Below are positions 25,744 to 33,187 of a DNA stretch of 33,813 bases, one piece after another. A program made the translations under genes and the position numbers. The stretch covers positions 1 through 33,813 of the forward strand of contig CAIOCT010000001.1 of NCBI GenBank assembly GCA_903856725.1, written 5' to 3'. The DNA is from an uncultured Verrucomicrobiota bacterium. GTDB taxonomy: Bacteria; Verrucomicrobiota; Verrucomicrobiia; Opitutales; Opitutaceae. Numbering within the stretch: position 1 is the stretch's first letter; the number at the start of each line of letters is the position of its first letter. Below the pieces are notes generated by a model. It was not told the origin of the DNA. It did no database searches and saw only the letters and a program-made list of their open reading frames with translations.

Positions 25744-26130
25744 GTGCGTCGCCCACTCGCCATCTTTTCTTTAGGACTCGCCTGGCTCTGCGCCAATGGG
25801 GCTCTGTGGAATGTGGTGCAAGTTGTCGGCTGGGCTAAAATGTTTCACGACTACGCGCAGGTCATGCCAGCGAGCCAAGCGCTCGCGGTCACCTTCGACG
25901 GCAGCGCGGCTTGCGATCTCTGCCATGTCTCGCAAACCGCTCAGGACGCGGCGCGGGAACAATTACCGCGAGACGCGGCGCTGGGTGGCGGCATGGACAA
26001 ACTTTTGTTGTTAGCCGATAGTGTGCCGATCCTCGTGGTTGCGGCGCCTGATTTTGCTTGGCCGAGTGTTATTCATAACATCGGCCTCACGCGCACTGAA
26101 TTGGTGCCCGTGACCCCGCCGCGCGTTTAA
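25744..26130 (+). CDS. Small membrane-anchored CxxC protein, function unknown
   Basis: The 128 residues begin at GTG 25744 with a hydrophobic segment (5-29) that may be a signal peptide or anchor. A short amphipathic part with VQVVGWAKMFHDYAQ follows, then TFDGSAACDLCH, with Cys57 and Cys60. I recall similar small proteins with a TFDG...CxLC block in Verrucomicrobia. They remind me of DUF2946-type proteins near copper genes, but I cannot confirm the family. CxxCH could also be read as a heme c site, though no axial Met or cytochrome fold is visible. It precedes the TonB receptor by 117 bp on the same strand, suggesting a shared role at the envelope. The start is uncertain. Confidence 0.65.
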   Translation: MRRPLAIFSLGLAWLCANGALWNVVQVVGWAKMFHDYAQVMPASQALAVTFDGSAACDLCHVSQTAQDAAREQLPRDAALGGGMDKLLLLADSVPILVVAAPDFAWPSVIHNIGLTRTELVPVTPPRV

Positions 26131-26148
26131 CGCGCCCCTGCCCCACGC

Positions 26149-26172
26149 CACCGCGCTTCATTCTGCGCGGTG
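26149..26172. repeat. Hairpin between the CxxC gene and the receptor gene
   Basis: CACCGCGC (26149-26156) and GCGCGGTG (26165-26172) form a perfect 8-bp stem with an 8-nt loop, 18 bp after the CxxC protein stop. There is no T tract. It may reduce read-through or stabilise the upstream message. Confidence 0.5.
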
Positions 26173-26247
26173 TGATTATTGACTCAGCTCCTGATGAGCC
26201 GGGCTGCTCGCACCCGTCACTGCGCGCTTTAATTTTAATTTTATTTT

Positions 26248-28500
26248 ATGTCTTTATTTGGCTCCCTCGCACGCGTCGCAATCTACACCGTCGCGACATT
26301 AACTCTCATTAGCGGTTTATCCGCCCAAACTAAATCCCCGGCTAGCGATATTCTTGAACTGGATAAGCTGAAGATTATTGCCGCCAAGGAGAGAGATTTC
26401 TCCTTGCCCCTCGATGCCACTCCCACGACGGGTTCGCGGCTCGGGCTAGCCAATCGAGATCTCCCGGTCTCTGTCTCCGTCGTGACTCAAGAGGTCATGC
26501 AACTACGCGGCCTGCGCACCGCTGTCGAAGCCGTTGAAGCGGCCGTCGGGATGACTGGGGGCACGCAATATGGTTCTATTCCAACTTATTCTACGCGCGG
26601 CTTTGGCTCCAATAGCGTCACTATTATGCGCGATGGTATTCGCCAGAATACGGCCTCGCAGTCTTCCCGTACCATTGACTCTTTTCTCCTCGATCGCGTC
26701 GAGATTCTAAAAGGACCGGCCTCTCTCATGTTTGGTGAAGGCGCCATCGGTGGAGCGGTTAATTATCTCTCGAAAGCGCCTGATAAAATTGCCCGCGGCG
26801 ACGCTTTGATCAGCGCTGGAGCTTGGGACAGCTATCGCCTCGGTCTCGGCTGGGGTGGCCCCCTTTCAAGCGGCGCCCCCCAACGCCCCCTCACGGTCCG
26901 GATCGACTATAGCCACAATGAAACCCAAGGCTACGTTGATCGCAATGCCCAGCGCTACGATGCGGCCGCGGGCGCGCTTGGCTGGCAAGTGACGCCCGCC
27001 CTTAATCTTACGCTCAACACGACTTGCCTGAAGGATTGGAACGAAAGTTACTACGGCAACCCCGTGGTCTATGATGGGGTCGTCAATACCACGATCGCCA
27101 ATGCGCCCATCGAAATCCGCACTTTCAATGGCGCCACCGACCGGATGATTAACCCCCGCATAGAATCCGCCGCCCGCCGCACGAATTACAACATTCTCGA
27201 TAATTATGCTAAGACAGAAAACACCTTCACTCGCCTTCGCGCAGAACTTCGCGTGACCCCCGACCTCGATCTAAATAACGAAACCTACCTCGCCACCCAG
27301 CTCCTCAAATGGCGCAACCTCGAGACCAATACTTGGAACCCCGTCACCCAACTCGTCACCCGTTCATCATTTCTTCATATTTACCGTGATGATCAGCTCG
27401 TGGGCAACCGCCTGGATGCTATCTCTAAGCGCCCCTTGGCTGGTCGGCCGAACCGACTCGTTCTTGGTGGGTTTATTGAGCGCAACGATCTCGTTCGCGG
27501 CGGCACCCCCACAGGCTATGCCACCACCGCGACCTCCGTAAGCCTGCTCAATCCCACCGCGACCTCTGGGCCGGGTGAGGCAACCCGTTTCATGAAGACC
27601 TCCCAGATCGTAATCGAGACCACGGCTTTTTACCTCGAGGATGCCCTGGAATTGACTGCGTCGGTGAAATTAATCGCTGGCCTCCGTCATGATGGCATCG
27701 CCATCCAGCGCGATACGCTGCTAACCCCCACCACCGCATTTTCAACTTATCACAAAAGTTACGCCCCGTGGACTGGCCGTGGCGGGGTGGTCTGGTCTGC
27801 AACCAAAGAGCTCAATTTTTATGCCAGCTACAGTCGCGCGGCCGAACCCACCACGCAACTAGTCAGCTTCACGATAACCTCTAACGATTTCTCCCTCCAG
27901 ACAGGCCGCCAATTTGAAATCGGGGCCAAGGGGTCTTTTTGGAACAAACACGCCGACTTCACCTTCGCCGTCTTTGATATCGAAAAAAACAATATCCTCG
28001 CCTCCACCCTTGACCCGCTCACCGGCTTGCGAATTAGCCAGCAAATCGGCGCCCAAAATTCTCGCGGAACTGAACTCGCTGTCGCTCTCACGCCCTTTGA
28101 AGGCTGGCGCATCGAAGCCAATGCCGCCTATACCCACGCTTGGTATGGCCAGTACGCCGAAAGCTTGGGCACAGGGATTATCTCACGTACGGGCAATGCC
28201 CCCGCCAACGTGCCCGCTTGGGTGACAAGCTTCTTTGTGATCAAGCGCCTCCCAAACGGCTTCACCATCAACAGCGGCGCACGCTATGTCAGCGATCGTT
28301 TTGCCAACAATAATAATTCTGTCATCGCCGATGGTTACGTCACCCTCGATACGGGCCTGAGTTATACGCAGAACCGCTGGAGCATCACCCTCCGCGGCCG
28401 CAATCTCCTCAACGCTGAATATGAGCCCGTAGCCGGCACGACCATGCGCCGTCTCGCGGATCCGCGCAGTGTCGAATGCTCGACTCGCTACCTATTTTAA
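26248..28500 (+). CDS. TonB-dependent outer-membrane receptor (siderophore-receptor type)
   Basis: The 750-residue protein has a signal peptide (1-27, ending LSAQT), then a possible TonB box around ILELDKLKI (35-43). The plug domain (about 68-180) contains LPVSVSVVTQEVMQLRG, TYSTRGFGSN, IMRDGIRQN, VEILKGPASLMFGEGAIGGAVNYLSK. The remaining 570 residues form a 22-stranded barrel, ending in the C-terminal Phe needed for outer-membrane insertion. The pattern matches the FhuA/ferrichrome-copper receptor group (TIGR01783 type). The ligand cannot be read from sequence, and no siderophore synthesis or ferric ABC genes are near. Flanking Cys/His-rich exported proteins favour a metal or metal chelate. 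The AT-rich leader has no ribosome binding site that I can see. Confidence 0.95.
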   Translation: MSLFGSLARVAIYTVATLTLISGLSAQTKSPASDILELDKLKIIAAKERDFSLPLDATPTTGSRLGLANRDLPVSVSVVTQEVMQLRGLRTAVEAVEAAVGMTGGTQYGSIPTYSTRGFGSNSVTIMRDGIRQNTASQSSRTIDSFLLDRVEILKGPASLMFGEGAIGGAVNYLSKAPDKIARGDALISAGAWDSYRLGLGWGGPLSSGAPQRPLTVRIDYSHNETQGYVDRNAQRYDAAAGALGWQVTPALNLTLNTTCLKDWNESYYGNPVVYDGVVNTTIANAPIEIRTFNGATDRMINPRIESAARRTNYNILDNYAKTENTFTRLRAELRVTPDLDLNNETYLATQLLKWRNLETNTWNPVTQLVTRSSFLHIYRDDQLVGNRLDAISKRPLAGRPNRLVLGGFIERNDLVRGGTPTGYATTATSVSLLNPTATSGPGEATRFMKTSQIVIETTAFYLEDALELTASVKLIAGLRHDGIAIQRDTLLTPTTAFSTYHKSYAPWTGRGGVVWSATKELNFYASYSRAAEPTTQLVSFTITSNDFSLQTGRQFEIGAKGSFWNKHADFTFAVFDIEKNNILASTLDPLTGLRISQQIGAQNSRGTELAVALTPFEGWRIEANAAYTHAWYGQYAESLGTGIISRTGNAPANVPAWVTSFFVIKRLPNGFTINSGARYVSDRFANNNNSVIADGYVTLDTGLSYTQNRWSITLRGRNLLNAEYEPVAGTTMRRLADPRSVECSTRYLF

Positions 28501-28510
28501 CCACAACGGC

Positions 28511-28538
28511 TGGGGCGCCCTGCACCGGAGGCGCCCCA
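28511..28538 (+). repeat. Hairpin between the receptor and propeller genes
   Basis: TGGGGCGCC (28511-28519) and GGCGCCCCA (28530-28538) form a perfect 9-bp stem around a 10-nt loop. It lies 10 bp after the receptor stop and 9 bp before the next ATG. With no T tract, it could act as a processing or attenuation hairpin that lowers expression of the downstream gene. Confidence 0.6.
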
Positions 28539-28547
28539 CCTCGCACC

Positions 28548-29978
28548 ATGCTAATGCTAATTTTGTATCTTCGTCGCTTATTACCCGTAGTTTTTTTGGG
28601 GGGCGGTATTTTTTTAATGGACAGTCGCGCCTCAGAATTACTGTCGTCCACGAATCTGCCCGTGTTGACGGGGCTAGACAGCGGCGAACCCAATCTCGCC
28701 CGCGGACCTGATAACACCCTGTATCTGACTTGGTCTGGGCCGGGGGTCCACGCGGGTGAACGCGCGCTCTATTTAGCTAAACTCGCTCCCGCGGCAACCG
28801 CCTGGAGCCAGCCCACCATCATTGTTAGTTCGCCGCTACTCATGGAAAATTGGGCTGACTTCGCTTCGCTCATTGTCGGCACCGATGGCGCCCTCACCGC
28901 CCAGTGGTTTCAAAGCCCCGCTAAGGAGAATAGCCACGGCTACACTGGCTGGTTCGCTCGCTCAACTGACGGCGGTGCTACCTGGACGGCCGCGGCTCCA
29001 CTGGGCGAAGAATTCGTCAGCCTCGCTCCCCTCAGCGGCGGGCGCACCCTCGCGGTCTGGCTCGAAAGCGCGCACCTCCATGATCCGCATGCGCCGCGGA
29101 TTAAACACGGTGCCCACGCCGCCCCCTCGTCCCAAGCCTCAGCTTTGTCTCATGCACCCAGCATGCGGCTGCGCGCGCGCCTGCTTTCCGCCCACGGCTC
29201 GACCGAACAAGACTGGATCGTTGATCCCGATGTGTGTACCTGCTGCCAAACTTCCCTCGCCGTGCTGCCCGGCGACCGCGCGATTGTGACCTATCGCGGT
29301 CACACCGCCGACGAAATTCGCGATCATGGCGTGTCCCTGTTCACCGGCGTCGGCTGGACTCCCCCGCGCCCATTGCATCACGACGAATGGAAAATCGCCG
29401 CCTGCCCCGTCAACGGACCCGCCGTTGATACTCATGGCGAACACACCGCCATCGCGTGGTTCACCGCCGCTCAGGGCTTAGCGCGGGTGCAAGCAAAACT
29501 CTCCGTTGATGGCGGGCTCACTTTTGGCCCAGCACTACCCCTCGACCTTGGGCACCCCATCGGCCGACTGGATCTAGTCATGTTAGCTGATGGATCGGCC
29601 ATCATCTCGTGGCTCGAAGCCCGCACGGAGAAAAATAGTGCCGGTCTTTACGTGCGGCGCCTCTTCCCCGACGGGGGCTTATCCGCCGCGCGACTCCTTA
29701 CCGCCACCAGCTCCATCCGCGCGAGCGGGTTCGCCCGACTCGCCGCGCGCTCCGACAATAATTTATCGGTTGTGATCAGCTGGACGGAAACTAATCCGGC
29801 TGCCGACGCCAAAACTTCGACCCCTACGAGCGTGCACTCCGCAGAATTTCTGGCCACTGCACTTCCCCGCGAACGGGCAACAGCGCTGACCAGTCGAGTT
29901 AATCGCGCCCAGACGGTGGCCAGCTCTCACTCGATCCCATTGCCCGAGCTCTGCGCCGTCCCCACCTCAGCCCATTAA
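28548..29978 (+). CDS. Exported sialidase-like beta-propeller with CTCC motif
   Basis: From the ATG at 28548 the product has 476 residues. The frame is open from 28476, but that extension overlaps the receptor stop. A signal peptide or anchor (YLRRLLPVVFLGGGIFLM) leads into a six-bladed sialidase-like propeller with an Asp box, STDGGATW (139-146). Catalytic sialidase residues (RIP motif, Arg triad) are not evident, so enzyme activity is doubtful. Two features suggest metal binding: a His-rich loop (about 176-204, HLHDPH...KHGAHA) and DVCTCCQTS (Cys230, Cys232, Cys233), followed by EIRDHG and WKIAACPVNGP with Cys286. I recall the CxCC and CPVNGP blocks as conserved in a family of exported propellers. 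The gene lies 47 bp after the receptor and is probably co-transcribed. Confidence 0.82.
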   Translation: MLMLILYLRRLLPVVFLGGGIFLMDSRASELLSSTNLPVLTGLDSGEPNLARGPDNTLYLTWSGPGVHAGERALYLAKLAPAATAWSQPTIIVSSPLLMENWADFASLIVGTDGALTAQWFQSPAKENSHGYTGWFARSTDGGATWTAAAPLGEEFVSLAPLSGGRTLAVWLESAHLHDPHAPRIKHGAHAAPSSQASALSHAPSMRLRARLLSAHGSTEQDWIVDPDVCTCCQTSLAVLPGDRAIVTYRGHTADEIRDHGVSLFTGVGWTPPRPLHHDEWKIAACPVNGPAVDTHGEHTAIAWFTAAQGLARVQAKLSVDGGLTFGPALPLDLGHPIGRLDLVMLADGSAIISWLEARTEKNSAGLYVRRLFPDGGLSAARLLTATSSIRASGFARLAARSDNNLSVVISWTETNPAADAKTSTPTSVHSAEFLATALPRERATALTSRVNRAQTVASSHSIPLPELCAVPTSAH

Positions 29979-30982
29979 AAATCGAGCGCGAACAGCAGCT
30001 TGAGCCGCTTGTAGTCTTGCAAGGTACCATCAGGATTATTGCGACGCATTTCCTGACGGATCGAGGTACTCAGCGTCTCCGTAAATTTCTTACTCAATTC
30101 GATATGATTTTCCCAGCCGTCTGTTGCGGAACTCAGCGAATAATAATACACGCTGCGTTGGTTAAAATTCATCCGCCACGGCAAACCAAATTCCGTTTCG
30201 AGAAACGCCGACTCTAACGTCCGCGAGCTATGCGGCGCAGCCGCCGTCGAGGTATTCCACACATCAAATAAATTCTCCGATGCTCCGACCCGAACCTTGC
30301 GCAGCTCGGTCGTAAATAAATTGAGGCCCACGCCAACCTCTTGCTGCAGCAACAGATAATCGTTAGGCAAGGTCACCTTAAAGCTCGCGCGATTCCACTC
30401 TGCCGAAGGCCGGTAAAGCGCAAATCGGCCCTTAGTAAAATCATGACGCCATAGTGCTTCGAGCCGAAGCATATCGGTTGTCGTGAGATTCGTGGCCTGA
30501 TTAAAATCATAATGCCCCTTAAAATGCACTTCATCGACTCTCCAAACGCGCTTAAATTGGATTTCCGCCGCCAAATTACTGCTCTGCTGCGTGTCCGTGA
30601 CCACTTCGCTAGAAAATGCGAACTTGCCATGCCAGGGGCCAAAAAATGACCGCAATTGCGCGGTCAAACGTGCAGGCGAAAAACGTTCGTCATCGGACTG
30701 CGCCAACCTCACCTCGGGCGCGACAGCCGCCAGCCGATCAGGCTGCAACACCACTACTTGATCAGCGGGGACGCGAATCTCACCAAAGCGGTCCGACCGA
30801 AACACGATCAAAAATTGCGTGCGCTCCACCAAGCGCCCCAACACCCGATCGCCATCCGCATACACCAACACATCGCGCAGGGGCGCCTCGGCAACGACGG
30901 GGGCTACGGGGACCGTCGGTGCCGCCCGCAGAGAACCCCCGATCAAAATCAAGCACAGCAACTGATAGGCTATTTTATTCAT
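29975..30982 (-). CDS. DUF481 outer-membrane protein (YdiY-like)
   Basis: From the ATG at 30982 the product has 335 residues: a signal peptide (MNKIAYQLLCLILIGGSLRA), a small N-terminal LSm-like segment (VYADGDRVLGRLVERT...IRVPADQVVVL), and a DUF481 barrel of antiparallel strands (FAFSSEVVTDTQQSSNLAAEIQFKR, YDFNQATNLTTTDMLRLEALWRHDF) ending in LKLLFALDF with a C-terminal Phe. Family members are salt- or acid-stress-linked outer-membrane proteins of unknown mechanism. The stop overlaps the propeller gene stop by 4 bp, tail to tail. An earlier ATG at 30997 adds five residues. The exported 174-residue protein is upstream on the same strand, 80 bp away, and may be co-transcribed. Confidence 0.87.
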   Translation of the reverse strand: MNKIAYQLLCLILIGGSLRAAPTVPVAPVVAEAPLRDVLVYADGDRVLGRLVERTQFLIVFRSDRFGEIRVPADQVVVLQPDRLAAVAPEVRLAQSDDERFSPARLTAQLRSFFGPWHGKFAFSSEVVTDTQQSSNLAAEIQFKRVWRVDEVHFKGHYDFNQATNLTTTDMLRLEALWRHDFTKGRFALYRPSAEWNRASFKVTLPNDYLLLQQEVGVGLNLFTTELRKVRVGASENLFDVWNTSTAAAPHSSRTLESAFLETEFGLPWRMNFNQRSVYYYSLSSATDGWENHIELSKKFTETLSTSIRQEMRRNNPDGTLQDYKRLKLLFALDF

Positions 30983-31062
30983 CCCAATCTGCATCATTCC
31001 GAATTCGACCGGATCGTCACGTCAGTGTTTCGTTTTTTTATTAAAATTTACCAGCCGATTCC

Positions 31063-31587
31063 TCAGCGAATTCGCTTCACTCGAATCCACAAGCCTTCTT
31101 TCAACAGCGTAAGCTTCCACCCGCCAAAACGTGATGGCCGAATTTCTACCTCGGGATCTACCATTTTGGGGAAGAAACAATTATCGGGAGTCTCTTGTTG
31201 CCAAACTTGGCCGTTAGCGAGTTTGAACGTGGTATGTCCGGTCCAGCCGCGAAAATCACCGAGAATGCGTGTTCTGACCACCTCAGTCTCATCGTCCTCG
31301 CGCGGCGCCAACCCAATCGTAGTTTTTTTCTTTTCTTTCACTTCAGCGATCGCCTCGGCTTTCCCTTCAGCCTTCGCTTTAACTTGAGCCACCGCAACCG
31401 CTTGGCGCGCGCCTTCCTTCGCATAACGCTCGGCCAGCTGATCGAGCCGGGTCCGCTGCTCTGCGCTGAGCTGATCTAAACCCGCAGCCGCGCGTTCCTC
31501 GATTGTTAATTGCTGCCAAAATTTATCTGCCCCCCAGGCGAGTCCAACAAATCCCAGAAAAAAACCGACCAGCGCGAGTCGTTTCAT
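31063..31587 (-). CDS. Exported protein of unknown function
   Basis: The 174-residue protein starts with a clear signal peptide (MKRLALVGFFLGFVGLAWGA). It continues with a helical, charged segment (DQLSAEQRTRLDQLAERYAKEG, then Ala/Lys/Glu-rich, about 55-90). A compact C-terminal domain follows: VVRTRILGDFRGWTGHTTFKLANGQVWQQ, CFFPKMVDPEVEIRPSRFGGWKLTLLKEG. I recall this C-terminal block from Opitutaceae proteins annotated only as hypothetical. It might be an SH3-like beta fold, but that is an impression. It is the first gene of a possible pair with the DUF481 gene. The start is set by the signal peptide. Confidence 0.8.
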   Translation of the reverse strand: MKRLALVGFFLGFVGLAWGADKFWQQLTIEERAAAGLDQLSAEQRTRLDQLAERYAKEGARQAVAVAQVKAKAEGKAEAIAEVKEKKKTTIGLAPREDDETEVVRTRILGDFRGWTGHTTFKLANGQVWQQETPDNCFFPKMVDPEVEIRPSRFGGWKLTLLKEGLWIRVKRIR

Positions 31588-31767
31588 AGTTCCGCAGCTT
31601 GATGCCTTGTCCGGAGCGATTCCATCCTTTTCTCTCAGGCTCCGCTAACGCTTCAGCGAATTTTACCACCCATCGACTGCGCTCTCAAGAAGCTCCCCTA
31701 AAACTCCCAAAGCACCGGCGGCGGCTTCCGCATTGCGCTTTTTTCCCTAGAGCAGTTAACTCCTCGC

Positions 31768-32385
31768 ATGCCGACCCGCGCTTGGTTTTCTACTTTTATC
31801 TACCAGGAGCCTTTGCTGCGCAAAGGACTGGAACGTTACAATCAAGATCTCGCCACCGAGTGTCGCAGCCTCCGCGACTACGATGCGGCCGGCCGACGTT
31901 GGTCGGCAAAAAATTACCCCGGCGGTTACACGTCTTACGCCTCACTCAACCAGCTTCATAAATTTTCCTCCACTTTCACAGAGCTCGAGCGCCGCATCAC
32001 GCGGCAAGTGCGTCGTTACGCGGCTCAACTCGATATGGATCTAAGGGGCCGAAAGATTTCGATGAGCGATTGCTGGGTTAACATTATGCCAGAACACGCA
32101 GCCCATAGCCTGCATCTGCATCCCCTCTCCTTTATCAGCGGCACCTATTATGTCGCCACGCCTCCTGATTGCGCTGGCTTAAAATTTGAAGACCCCCGCC
32201 TGAGTAAATTTATGGCGGCCCCACCTAAAACCACTCGCGCCAAGCCCAGCAATCAGCCCCACATCACCTACCCCGCCCAGGCTGGTCACGTGATACTTTT
32301 TGAAAGCTGGCTACGCCACGAGGTCGCCGCCAACCGTACCGCCGCCGAACGCATCAGCATTAGCTTTAACTACAGCTGGAGTTAA
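31768..32385 (+). CDS. TIGR02466-type 2OG-Fe(II) oxygenase
   Basis: This 205-residue protein matches the short TIGR02466 family of putative 2-oxoglutarate/Fe(II)-dependent oxygenases. Family blocks seen are RRWSAKNYPGGYTSYASLNQLH (43-64), DCWVNIMPEHAAHSLHLHPLSFISGTYYV (101-129) with candidate iron ligands His116/His118, AGHVILFESWLRHEV (172-186) with His184, and ERISISFNY (194-202), whose Arg195 would bind 2-oxoglutarate. No signal peptide is seen, so it is cytoplasmic. Members often sit in phage or exopolysaccharide loci, and their substrates are unknown. The start follows a 180-bp stretch with nothing recognisable. The stop is 4 bp from that of the next gene, which converges on it. Confidence 0.88.
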   Translation: MPTRAWFSTFIYQEPLLRKGLERYNQDLATECRSLRDYDAAGRRWSAKNYPGGYTSYASLNQLHKFSSTFTELERRITRQVRRYAAQLDMDLRGRKISMSDCWVNIMPEHAAHSLHLHPLSFISGTYYVATPPDCAGLKFEDPRLSKFMAAPPKTTRAKPSNQPHITYPAQAGHVILFESWLRHEVAANRTAAERISISFNYSWS

Positions 32386-32389
32386 GGCT

Positions 32390-33064
32390 TCAACGATCAG
32401 GCTGCCGCGTGCCCAGCACTTGAATGTGGTCAGACGGAAATATTTGCACCTCGGGCCCACGCTGACCGAGCGCGCACCGCACCATCGCCTGCGCCACGAC
32501 GGCGGCCTGGATCGCACGATACTTTCGTAATGGCCCCCATAATAGCGGCGCGGCTAAGCCGAGAACGAACGCCCCCACCTGTTCCCCGAACCGCGGGGGT
32601 ATCCGCAGCCCCAACAATAAACTGGGCTGAAAAATTCCTAAATATTTAAAACCAAGCACCGCGAGGGCAGCCTCCATCTCGCCTTTAACCCGCGAATAAA
32701 ACACCCGTGACTGCGCATGCGCCCCTAAGGACGAGACCACAAAAAAACCCTCCGCCCCATGACGCTGCGCCAACCAAGCAAAGGCCAAAACTGCGGTTTG
32801 ATCTACCGCGCGAAACGCCTCCGGTGAACCCGCTTGTTTGATGGTAGTGCCTAAACAGCAAAAAGCATCTGTGCAGCCTAACTCGCCAGCGGCTTGATCA
32901 AGAGCCATAAAATTTACCGCCACCTGCCGGAGCTTCGGGTGTTCGCAATCGAGCGACTGGCGTCCAAGCGCAATCACCCGATCGTACTCAGGTGCCGCCA
33001 ATAACGCGCGCAGTAATTCGCCTCCCACGAGGCCACTTGCTCCAGCAATTAAGGCGATCCGCAT
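32390..33064 (-). CDS. NAD(P)-binding oxidoreductase (atypical SDR, HTATIP2-like)
   Basis: The 224-residue protein is an atypical short-chain dehydrogenase. It has a nucleotide-binding GASGLVGGELL (8-18) right after the start, VIALGRQ with Arg, AFCCLGTTIKQAGS, VVSSLGAHA, and FYSRVKGEME, whose Tyr-x-x-x-Lys is the catalytic pair. LGIFQPSLLLG follows. Members resemble HTATIP2/YwnB, and the substrate is unknown. It is convergent with the oxygenase and divergent from the lipoprotein gene. The 123 bp before the latter hold no recognisable motif. Confidence 0.88.
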   Translation of the reverse strand: MRIALIAGASGLVGGELLRALLAAPEYDRVIALGRQSLDCEHPKLRQVAVNFMALDQAAGELGCTDAFCCLGTTIKQAGSPEAFRAVDQTAVLAFAWLAQRHGAEGFFVVSSLGAHAQSRVFYSRVKGEMEAALAVLGFKYLGIFQPSLLLGLRIPPRFGEQVGAFVLGLAAPLLWGPLRKYRAIQAAVVAQAMVRCALGQRGPEVQIFPSDHIQVLGTRQPDR

Positions 33065-33187
33065 CGCGGTATGTTAGCTAGCTGATAATAAAATACAAGC
33101 GGATGCCCCCCTTCACCCAGCGACTGACTCCAAAATGAGCGCAAATATATTACGCAACTTTTTTTAGCCGAAGACGTCATAGAGCCT

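Noticed and set aside
25744-26130. Cytochrome c reading of the CDLCH motif
   Set aside because: The protein has no cytochrome fold features or axial Met segment. The surrounding TFDG block fits a small CxxC family better.
28476-28547. Earlier propeller start at 28476
   Set aside because: It overlaps the receptor gene end and puts 24 non-signal residues before the hydrophobic leader. The ATG at 28548 begins the signal sequence.
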